A stretch of 7,163 bases of DNA from Pseudomonadota bacterium (lineage in GTDB: Bacteria > Pseudomonadota > Alphaproteobacteria > Rhizobiales > Xanthobacteraceae). Shown in pieces: positions 1 to 6,200 of the stretch. Location of the stretch: positions 1 through 7,163 of the forward strand of contig JAKAMD010000177.1 of the NCBI GenBank assembly GCA_021823875.1, read 5' to 3'. Each line of letters begins with the position of its first letter. Within the stretch, counting starts at the first letter, position 1. Below the pieces are notes generated by a model. It saw only the letters and a list, made by a program, of their open reading frames with translations, had not been told where the DNA came from and ran no database searches. The position numbers and the translations under genes were made by a program.

Positions 1-624
1 GGCTTCGCCAGGATGACCGAACGCGCCGAGTTGGACGATCTGCTGGCGGAGAATCTTGCCATTCGGGTGGATATGCCGCCGCAAATGCTCCACCTGTTGG
101 TCACCAAGGCGGCGGAAACGGTTCGTGCTCGTCTGATCGCGCTCGTCCCCCGGGAGAGCCAGGGGAAACTTCAGGATCTTCTCGCATCCGCGTCGTCAAA
201 AGCGCTGCGCGAGGCGGCGGCGCCTCGCGACTACCGGCAGGCCGAGGAGATTGTCGGCAAGCTGCACGATCGCAGTCAGCTCAACGAAGCCGTGCTTGTC
301 TCGTTTGCGACATCGCACGAATACGAAAAGATGGTTGTCGCGCTTGCGCGCTTATGTTCGGCACCGGTCGCGTTGATCGAACAGCTGATAAAGGATCCGC
401 GTTATTCTGGCGTCCTTGTCGCCTGCAAGGCGGCGGGTTTGCACTGGCCGACCTTCAGGGTGATTCTGGCCAATCGTTTCGCGAGTCATCAAGTGTCGCC
501 GGCCGAAATGGAGCAGGCGCGTGCGGATTTTCTCAAAGTGTCCTCGGCGACTGCGCAGCGCATGTTCCGGTTTTGGCTGGTGCGGGGGCAAATCGGCCCC
601 GAAGCCGGCACCAAAATTCACTGA
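1..624 (+). CDS. DUF2336 family protein, C-terminal part (5' end outside window)
   Basis: The frame is open from the first base of the window, so the Met at 13 is probably internal and the gene begins upstream. About 207 codons are visible. The text resembles the alphaproteobacterial DUF2336 family: an early ENLAIRVDMPPQMLHLLV stretch, then APRDYRQAEEIVGKLHD, LNEAVLVSFATSHEYEKMVVALARL, APVALIEQLIKD and VACKAAGLHWPTFRVIL. These are helical, HEAT-like segments, with no catalytic motif, signal peptide or membrane span in the visible part. The function of the family is not established to my knowledge. Family members are usually clearly longer than this, which fits truncation by the window edge. 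The gene converges on the htpX-like gene with 56 nt between the stop codons. The family call rests on remembered sequence character and is fairly secure; no role can be inferred. Confidence 0.8.
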   Translation, partial: GFARMTERAELDDLLAENLAIRVDMPPQMLHLLVTKAAETVRARLIALVPRESQGKLQDLLASASSKALREAAAPRDYRQAEEIVGKLHDRSQLNEAVLVSFATSHEYEKMVVALARLCSAPVALIEQLIKDPRYSGVLVACKAAGLHWPTFRVILANRFASHQVSPAEMEQARADFLKVSSATAQRMFRFWLVRGQIGPEAGTKIH

Positions 625-635
625 TCGCCAGGAAG

Positions 636-649
636 CGTGGCGTGCCACG
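636..649. terminator. Short palindrome between convergent genes, possible bidirectional terminator
   Basis: A perfect palindromic block (CGTGG-CGTG-CCACG) lies in the 56-nt gap between the DUF2336 stop and the htpX-like stop. It can form a 5-bp stem with a 4-nt loop on either strand. No T-run follows on either side, so an intrinsic terminator is only a weak possibility, suggested mainly by its position between two converging genes. Confidence 0.25.
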
Positions 650-680
650 TGCGCGCGAGCCGGCTGCGTATGGCCGATGG

Positions 681-840
681 TCAGGTGTTGCGCGGTCCCC
701 ACGGTCCCGGCCCGGGCGTCGGCCCCCAGGGACCTTCGGCCGGCGCAGTGCCGCCCGGTGCGGGCCCCCACGGGCCTTGCGTCGGCTGTTGCGGCGCATC
801 GCCCCAGGGGCCCTCATGGCCGGCCGCGGCATCCGATTGA
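681..840 (-). repeat. Short tandem-like coding repeat (GPWG units) at the 3' end of the htpX-like gene
   Basis: The last 160 bp of the protease gene is a G/C-rich repetitive stretch. On the plus strand it shows variants of CCCCAGGG(A/G)CC and CCCCACGG(G)CC at irregular spacing. On the coding strand these give four GPWG tetrapeptides separated by 8, 10 and 5 residues of Pro/Gly/Ala/Gln-rich linker. The units are imperfect at DNA level, so the peptide motif looks conserved beyond simple slippage, though slippage probably created it. Confidence 0.7.
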
Positions 841-1865
841 TCCGCAAGCTCTGCCGGCTGGTCCGGTCCCTCGAGGGCGAGCGGCCCCGGGTCGTGGCCG
901 CCCGCGTATTTCACCAGTGCCGCGACGCGCGCGTCGACCGAAGGATGAGTGGCGAAAATATCGGAAAAGCCCTCGCGCGGATTATCAATGCACATTTCCA
1001 TCACCGCCGAGGTGGCGGCATGAAGCTCGCCGCGGTTCTCGATCTTACGCAGCGCCATGATCATGGCGTCGGGATTCTTGGTCAGCTCGACCGAGCCGGC
1101 ATCGGCAAGGAATTCGCGCTGGCGCGACAGCGCAAAGCGGATCACCACCGACAGCAGCCATGCGACTACGATCAGCGCGATCGCAATGACAATGGCGACG
1201 CCGGCACCGCCGCGGCCTTCGCCCTCGTCGCGCCGACGGCGGCCACCGAAGCCGCCGTAGAAGCTTGCCTGGAAGAACAGGCGGAAGATCAATTCGCCGA
1301 AGAACGAGATCGCGCCGGCGATCACCACCGCGATCACCATCATGCGCACGTCGCCGTTGCGGATATGGGTGAGCTCGTGCCCGAGCACGGCTTCCATTTC
1401 CTGGTCGTTGAGCGCCTCCATCAGGCCACGCGTTACCGTGATGGAATATTGCTTGTCGTTGAGGCCAGTGGCGAAGGCGTTAAGCGCGTCGTCATCGGCA
1501 ATGCGCAGCGTCGGCATGGTGATGCCGCGCGAGATGCACAAGTTCTCCAGGAGATTGTAGAGCCGCGGTTCCTCCTGCCGGCTGACCGGATGCGCGCCGG
1601 TCACCGCGTCGATCATCGACTGGTGGAACTGATAGGCGATGAAGATCCAGATGATGGTGCCAACGGTGGCAAACGGCGCCGCCTTGATGAAATCATAGGC
1701 GGCGGCGCGCATGAGGTAGTCGAGCGGCGCGTTGATGGTGAGCGCTTCGGCGAGTAGCGCGCCGGCGAACACCATTACATAGACCAGCACGAACAGCCCG
1801 ATCAGCAGCGCGACCGAGCGGCGTTTGTTGGACTGAATATGTGTGTAGAGACCGTAGGCGGCCAT
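681..1865 (-). CDS. htpX: HtpX-like M48 family membrane zinc metalloprotease with GPWG-repeat tail
   Basis: A membrane-bound M48 protease of 394 residues, expected to degrade damaged or misfolded inner-membrane proteins, as E. coli HtpX does alongside FtsH. The zinc motif HELTH is at residues 163-167 (ligands H163 and H167, catalytic E164), and the third ligand is probably E251 in SRQREFLADAG. Hydrophobic spans lie near 18-41, 66-80, 175-198 and 222-243, with a Gly/Arg-rich loop at about 204-222. The family core ends near residue 322. Beyond it is a 70-residue low-complexity extension rich in Pro, Gly and Ala, with GPWG at 352-355, 364-367, 378-381 and 387-390, which makes the protein longer than E. 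coli HtpX. The start is supported by AGGA (1868-1871) close to ATG. lemA lies just upstream on the same strand, a recurrent M48 partner. HtpX-like is secure; strict orthology to E. coli htpX is less so. Confidence 0.9.
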   Translation of the reverse strand: MAAYGLYTHIQSNKRRSVALLIGLFVLVYVMVFAGALLAEALTINAPLDYLMRAAAYDFIKAAPFATVGTIIWIFIAYQFHQSMIDAVTGAHPVSRQEEPRLYNLLENLCISRGITMPTLRIADDDALNAFATGLNDKQYSITVTRGLMEALNDQEMEAVLGHELTHIRNGDVRMMVIAVVIAGAISFFGELIFRLFFQASFYGGFGGRRRRDEGEGRGGAGVAIVIAIALIVVAWLLSVVIRFALSRQREFLADAGSVELTKNPDAMIMALRKIENRGELHAATSAVMEMCIDNPREGFSDIFATHPSVDARVAALVKYAGGHDPGPLALEGPDQPAELADQSDAAAGHEGPWGDAPQQPTQGPWGPAPGGTAPAEGPWGPTPGPGPWGPRNT

Positions 1866-1876
1866 GATCCTATTCC

Positions 1877-2046
1877 GTCATTCCGGGACGGCCCACCCAG
1901 ATCGGCTTCAGCCGATCTGGGCCCGATAAGATGCCGATCTCAGGTAAACCCGAGATCGGTGGGCCGGACCCGGAATCCAGAGATCGAGTTCGGCCTGTGC
2001 GTCTGGATTCCGGGTTCGCGGCCTATCGGCTGCGCCCCGGAATGAC
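1877..2046. repeat. Palindromic intergenic element (MITE/REP-like) between lemA and htpX
   Basis: A 170-bp block bounded by an 11-bp terminal inverted repeat: GTCATTCCGGG at 1877-1887 and its complement at 2036-2046. Inside are four further perfect or near-perfect inverted repeats. They are a 12-bp palindrome at 1896-1907/1910-1921, an 8-bp stem at 1934-1941/1952-1959, a perfect 14-bp stem at 1968-1981/2002-2015, and a 7-bp stem with one G-T pair at 2017-2023/2028-2034. GGCCCACC at 1890-1897 also pairs with 1958-1965 and encloses the first two hairpins. There is no open frame of note and no obvious target duplication. The ends resemble the CATTCCGGG-type intergenic repeats I recall as abundant in Bradyrhizobium and Rhodopseudomonas genomes. 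It starts 5 bp past the lemA stop and ends about 5 bp before the htpX ribosome site, so it would lie in any joint mRNA. Confidence 0.75.
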
Positions 2047-2051
2047 AATTG

Positions 2052-2615
2052 TCAGAACTTCACGCTCGGCGCCTCTTCCAGCTGGGCGCGGGTTTCGCCG
2101 AGATCGAAGAACGCGCGCGTGTGGAAGCCCATGCTGCCGGCGAACAATGCGGCCGGCATCTGCTGGATGCCGGTGTTGTATTCCTGCACGGCATTGTTGA
2201 AGAAGCGCCGCGAGGCCGCCAGCTTGTTTTCGATGTCCGAGAGGTCCGACTGCAACTGCTGGAAATTGGCGTTGGCCTTCAGGTTCGGATAGTTCTCCGA
2301 CAGCGCGAACAGTTGCCGCAGCGCGCCGGAGAGCATGTTTTCCGCCTGCACCTTCTGTTCGACTCCAGGAGCCGCGATCGCGGTATTGCGCGCCTGGATC
2401 ACCGCCTCGAGCGTGCCGCGCTCGTGCGCGGCGTAGCCCTTCACGGTTTCCACCAGATTGGGGATCAGGTCGTGGCGCTGCTTGAGCTGAACGTCGATGT
2501 CGGCAAAGGCCTGGTCGCAACGCTGCCGCATGGCGACGAGACCGTTGTAGATCGTCATCACCCAGATCACGAGCACGACGATGACGCCGAGGACTATCCA
2601 GGCGGTAGTGGACAT
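2052..2615 (-). CDS. lemA: LemA family membrane-anchored protein
   Basis: A 187-residue protein with one N-terminal membrane span (about residues 5-22) followed by the helical LemA domain. Family hallmarks include YNGLVAMRQ (23-31), DVQLKQRHDLIPNLV (41-55), VKGYAAHE (58-65), LSENYPNLKANANF in the middle, and an ENKLAASRRFFNNAVQEYN segment. LemA proteins are common, small and of uncertain biochemical role. They are often encoded beside HtpX-type M48 proteases or TPM-domain proteins, as here, where the protease follows on the same strand. ATG at 2615 is chosen because a full AAGGAG site (2625-2630) sits 9 nt upstream. Length is normal for the family. No convincing sigma-70 or sigma-32 promoter was found immediately upstream. 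Confidence 0.93.
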   Translation of the reverse strand: MSTTAWIVLGVIVVLVIWVMTIYNGLVAMRQRCDQAFADIDVQLKQRHDLIPNLVETVKGYAAHERGTLEAVIQARNTAIAAPGVEQKVQAENMLSGALRQLFALSENYPNLKANANFQQLQSDLSDIENKLAASRRFFNNAVQEYNTGIQQMPAALFAGSMGFHTRAFFDLGETRAQLEEAPSVKF

Positions 2616-2767
2616 GGAAGAAGGCTCCTTGGGGAAGAATTCCGGGACGGAACAAGCCTAACCCAGATGGGTATGGGGCTGCCATGGCAACAGGGGTAAA
2701 CGAAGCAGCCGCGCGGCGGTCGAACCCGTGTCCCGCCCATCTCCGCGTAACTATCTGACGGTGCTAC

Positions 2768-2799
2768 AAAAAAAGACCCCAAGCACGGCTCGGGGTCTT
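2768..2799 (-). terminator. Rho-independent terminator, minus strand
   Basis: AAGACCCC (2773-2780) pairs with GGGGTCTT (2792-2799). After one mismatch the stem continues for three more base pairs (AGC/GCT) to a 3-nt loop. The run of seven A at 2768-2774 becomes a U-run immediately after the stem when read on the minus strand. The orientation fits the candidate small RNA, and it could also catch smc transcription, whose stop codon lies about 420 nt upstream. Confidence 0.85.
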
Positions 2800-2854
2800 G
2801 CGTCAGACGGCGGTTCGGGGGGTAAGGGGGGAGCCGCCCGACGGAAAGTCATGG
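2768..2854 (-). ncRNA. Candidate stress-controlled small RNA with C-rich loop
   Basis: Inferred from a promoter motif (2861-2885) and an intrinsic terminator (2768-2799) in the same orientation, with no convincing open frame between them. The start site is estimated at 2852-2856, giving an RNA of about 85 nt. A stem before the terminator pairs GGCGG (2838-2834) with CCGCC (2813-2809), helped by CGUC (2843-2840) with GACG (2804-2801). Its loop holds two C6 runs, CUCCCCCC and ACCCCCC, on the RNA strand. C-rich loops of this kind are known from alphaproteobacterial small RNAs that pair with G-rich ribosome sites; Caulobacter GsrN, a sigma-T-dependent RNA, is an example of a stress RNA with a C-rich target-binding loop. 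I cannot tell whether this is a homologue. A start-proximal ATG opens a 33-codon frame (MTFRRAAPP...) running through the terminator, which is unlikely to be real. Alternatives are a leader or attenuator for lemA, or coincidence. Confidence 0.5.
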
Positions 2855-2860
2855 GCGGAT

Positions 2861-2885
2861 AACGTCAGGCTTCCACGTTGGTTCC
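2861..2885 (-). promoter_or_regulatory. EcfG-type (general stress sigma factor) promoter
   Basis: On the minus strand GGAAC (2885-2881) is followed after exactly 16 nt by CGTT (2864-2861). This matches the GGAAC-N16/17-CGTT consensus of EcfG/SigT general stress sigma factors of alphaproteobacteria at all nine fixed positions. It points left into the candidate small RNA. The match is exact, but such a short motif can occur by chance; its position ahead of a strong same-strand terminator raises its credibility. Confidence 0.6.
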
Positions 2886-2889
2886 CCGA

Positions 2890-2906
2890 TTCGGAAGGTT
2901 TCCGAA
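2890..2906. repeat. 7-bp inverted repeat beside the stress promoter
   Basis: TTCGGAA (2890-2896) and TTCCGAA (2900-2906) form a perfect inverted repeat with a 3-nt centre. It lies 4 bp beyond the -35 element of the minus-strand promoter, which is a possible regulator site. There is no T-run, so it is not an obvious terminator. Confidence 0.3.
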
Positions 2907-2923
2907 ATTTCATCCCCTGCAGC

Positions 2924-2963
2924 ATGGAACTGTCTCATCACCGCCATGGTCGCCGAGTTCCAT
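2924..2963. repeat. 8-bp inverted repeat upstream of the small zinc-ribbon gene
   Basis: ATGGAACT (2924-2931) and AGTTCCAT (2956-2963) are exact reverse complements separated by 24 bp. They lie about 40 bp before the probable TTG start of the next gene, within its leader or promoter zone. Function is unknown; it could be an operator or an mRNA leader hairpin with a large loop. Confidence 0.3.
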
Positions 2964-2990
2964 CGGCACAGCGGGGACGCAAGAACGTTC

Positions 2991-2995
2991 GGAGG
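2991..2995 (+). promoter_or_regulatory. Shine-Dalgarno site GGAGG that decides the start of the small gene
   Basis: GGAGG sits 8 nt before the TTG codon at 3004, ideal spacing, but 20 nt before the first ATG at 3016 and 17 nt before GTG at 3013. No other strong site lies nearer to the ATG. This favours initiation at TTG. Confidence 0.6.
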
Positions 2996-3003
2996 GTTCC
3001 CAA

Positions 3004-3219
3004 TTGAGCGCGGTGATGATCAGGTGTCCGGTGACCGGCCAGCCCGTCACAACCGGAATCGAGACCGAGCGAGCCGTCTTGCGCCGCTTGCCGAAGGTTG
3101 CCGCCCGCATGCACTGCCCAGCCTGCGGTCAGGAGCATATCTGGAACGTCAGCGCGGCTTGGCTCGCCGGTGAGCCGCGGCTGGTGGAACCGATGGCAGA
3201 AGGAAGCGAGGCGGCTTAG
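3004..3219 (+). CDS. Small zinc-ribbon-like hypothetical protein
   Basis: A 71-residue protein if translation starts at TTG 3004, or 67 residues from ATG 3016. From the TTG start, C8 lies in CPVTGQPVTTGI and C38/C41 in MHCPACGQEHIW, with H45 just after. This is compatible with a small metal-binding knuckle, though only one full CxxC pair is present. A basic stretch (RRLPKVAAR) lies between the two motifs, and the C-terminus is acidic and Ala-rich. Similar short proteins with CPVTG and CPxCGxxHxW elements occur in rhizobial genomes as hypothetical proteins, and I know of no assigned function. There is no signal peptide or membrane span. The gene has its own strand between the small RNA region and smc, and its stop codon overlaps that of smc in opposite orientation. 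The Cys spacing and clear ribosome site support a real gene. Confidence 0.7.
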   Translation: MSAVMIRCPVTGQPVTTGIETERAVLRRLPKVAARMHCPACGQEHIWNVSAAWLAGEPRLVEPMAEGSEAA

Positions 3220-6200
3220 CTCGCCTCGCGGAACTGCATTGCGGCTTCCAGATCGACCGAGACGAGCTGCGAAACGCCACGCTCGGCCATGGTGACGCCG
3301 AACAGGCGGTTCATGCGCGCCATGGTGATCGGATTGTGGGTGATGATCACGAAGCGCGTATCGGTCGCCCGCGTCATCTCGTCGAGCAGATCGCAGAAGC
3401 GCTCAACGTTGTGATCGTCGAGCGGCGCGTCCACTTCGTCCAGCACACAGATCGGTGCCGGATTGGTCAGGAACACCGCGAAGATCAGCGCCATGGCGGT
3501 CAGCGCCTGCTCGCCGCCGGAGAGCAGCGACAGGGTCGCCGGCTTCTTGCCGGGCGGACGCGCTAGGATTTCGAGGCCTGCCTCGAGCGGATCATCGCTT
3601 TCGATCAGCTGCAGTTCGGCGGTGCCGCCGCCGAACAATTGCGTGAACAGGTGCTGGAAGTGTTTGTTGACCTGTTCGAATGAGGCGAGCAGACGCTCGC
3701 GCGCTTCGCGATTGAGGCTCTGGATGCCGAGGCGCAGCTTCTTGATTGCCTCGACCAGATCGTCGCGCTCGGTGGTGAGCGCGGTGTGCTGCGCCTCGAC
3801 CTCGCGCAGCTCTTCTTCCGCGCGCAGATTGACCGCGCCGAGCCGCTCGCGTTCGCGCCGCAGGCGCTCCAGCTTTTCCTCGATGTCGTTGAGCGCCGGC
3901 AGCTCCTCGTCGGGCTTCAGTTCGGCCAGTTCGGCGACCGCGGCCGGCTCGACCTCCAGCATGTCGTGGATCTCGCGCGCGATGTCGGCGAGCCGGCGCT
4001 TGGCGGCCTCGAACCGCTCCTCGGCGCGGGCGAGTTCCTCGCGTGCGGCGCTCGCCGCTTCCAGCGCGGCGCGGGCATCACGGTCGGCGGCGGCGAGCGC
4101 GTTCTCGGCCTCCTGCAGGCGGTCGGCGCAGGCGCGGCGCTCGGCTTCGGCGGTCTGCACTTCAGTGATGAGCGCGGCGCGCTTTTCGGCAAATGCTTGC
4201 GGCGCATGTTCGAGCGCGGCGCGGTCGCGCTCGGTTTCGGCCACGCGCTCGGCGAGCGTGGCGATCTGCTCGCGCGCGCCGTTGAGGCGCTGGCTCCAGC
4301 CGGTCTGATCGGACGCCAGCTGATTGAGGCGGCGGTCGGCGATCTCGGCCTCGCGCACGATCGCCTGCTGCTCGGCGCGCACCTCGGCCAGCTTGGCGCG
4401 TTTGCCGGCGATGTCGTCGCGCACGGTGGCGAGTTCGCCTTCGAGATCGGCGACCGGCTCCAGCGTCTGCAGCGATTCTTCGGCCTGCGCCTTGGCGGCG
4501 AGGGCCTCGTCGCGGTTGGCGGTCAAGCGCACGCGCGCCTCGGACAGCGCAGAGACCCGCGCGGCGTTGCGGTTCTGCTCGCGCTCGGCCGCTTCGTGCT
4601 GGTCGCGCGCGCTATTGACCGCGCGCTGGCGCTCGCGCGCACCGTTGCGCGCGTCGGTCTCCGCGCTTGCGGCCGCCCGCAAGGCGGCTTCCGCCGCTTC
4701 GACCTGGCCGAAGGCGGTTTCGGATTCGGTACAGGCGGTCTGCAATTCCGCTTCGATGTCGGCGAGGCGTGCGCGCTCGGCCAAGCGGCGGGCGGCGCCG
4801 GTCGGCGCATGCGCTGCGGCGGCGAATCCGTCCCAGCGCCACAGATCGCCTTCGAGCGAGACCAGCCGCTGGCCGACCTTGAGGTGGCCTGCGAGGCGCG
4901 CACCGGTTTCGCGATCAACCACGCCGATCTGATTGAGCCGGCGGGCCAATTCGCCGGGCGCCAGCACCTTGGAAAGCAGCGCCTCGGCGCCTTCCGGCAA
5001 TTGAGGATCGCTCGGATCGATCTCGGAACCCATCCACCGCATCGGCGCCGACGGATCGACCGGCGCGTCGAGATCGTCACCGAGCGCGGCGCCCAGCGCC
5101 TTCTCGTAGCCCTTCTCGACCGCGATGGCATCCATCACCGGCGGCCACAGGTTCTTGGTTTCGACCGCCAGCACCTTGGCGAGCGTCTTGGCCTCGGTCT
5201 CCAGCCGCTGCACCTTGCGTTCGGCCTCGGCGAGCGGCTTACGCGTGGCTTCCAAGGTGGCGCGCGCCGCCGTATGGGCGGCTTCCGCCTGCACCGTTTC
5301 GATTTCGGCGGCCGCAAGCGCGGCCTGCGCTTCCTCGACCGCGGCATTCAGTGCCGCCAGATCGGGGCCACCGGTTGCCTGCAAGGCCGTCAGCTCGCGC
5401 TCGATCTCGGCGATTTCGGCGTCCAGCCGGGCGCTACGTCCGTTCTGTTCGCGCACGGCGTTTTCAAGCTGATTGCGGCGCGCGGTGAGGGCGGCGAGTT
5501 TCGCCATCAGTTCGGCGAAAACCTTCTCGGCGGCGGTGAGCTCGCTATCGGCCTCGGTGACCTTGGCATCGATGCCGCTGCGCCGGCCGGCGCTTTCAGC
5601 CGCTTCGCGCCGGATGGTCTCTTCTTCAATCGCAAGCCTTGCCAACGCAGCTTCGGCATCCTCGGCGAGCTTGCGTTCGCGCTCGCTGTCGGCGGCAAGC
5701 TGGGTCAAGCGCATGGCGAGTTCGGCCAGCCGATCCTTGGCGCGCTGTTCCTCGCGGTCGAGGTCCTGCATTGCGATATTGAGCCGGTGCAGAGCGGCGC
5801 CCGCGCGCGCTTCCGCTTCGCGCAACTCGGGCAGCGCCGCGGCGGCGAGCGCCTGGCGCTTGGAGGCTTCCGCTTCCACGGCAACCCGGTCGGCTACCGC
5901 GCGCACCGCCAAGTCCTTGGCGTGTTCGGCTTCACCGACTTCGCTGTTCGCGGCCGTCCAACGCAGGTGATAGAGGGTCGCCTCGTTCTTGCGCACCTGC
6001 GCCGACACGGTGCGATAGCGCACCGCCTGCTTGGCCTGCTTCTTGAGCGCTTCCATCTGGCCGGCGAGCTGGCCGACCACATCTTCCACGCGCAGGAGGT
6101 TGGCTTCTGCCGCCTTCAGGCGCAGCTCGGCCTCATGCCGGCGCGCATGCAGGCCGGCAACGCCGGCGGCTTCTTCCAGCACGCGGCGGCGCTGCTCGGG

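Noticed and set aside
354..1757. A 467-codon plus-strand frame spanning the DUF2336 3' end and antisense to the htpX-like gene
   Set aside because: It overlaps two recognisable genes, is rich in His/Arg/Asp runs typical of a shadow frame, and has no domain.
2023..2685. A 220-codon minus-strand frame overlapping lemA in another frame
   Set aside because: lemA itself is unmistakable and has a perfect ribosome site; the alternative frame is Arg/Pro-rich.
2702..2748. GGGTTCGACC on the minus strand, resembling the T-arm of a tRNA or the start of tmRNA
   Set aside because: The flanking bases do not form a 5-bp T-stem, and no acceptor stem, anticodon arm or CCA end can be built around it.
2616..2767. 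Search for a sigma-70 or heat-shock promoter of lemA
   Set aside because: Weak partial matches only (TTTACC with CATACC at about 19-nt spacing; CTTG without a proper partner box), not good enough to report as a feature.
2798..3007. A 69-codon plus-strand frame across the candidate small RNA and the following spacer
   Set aside because: No ribosome site, a non-ATG start, composition like noise, and it runs antisense through the promoter and into the next gene's start.
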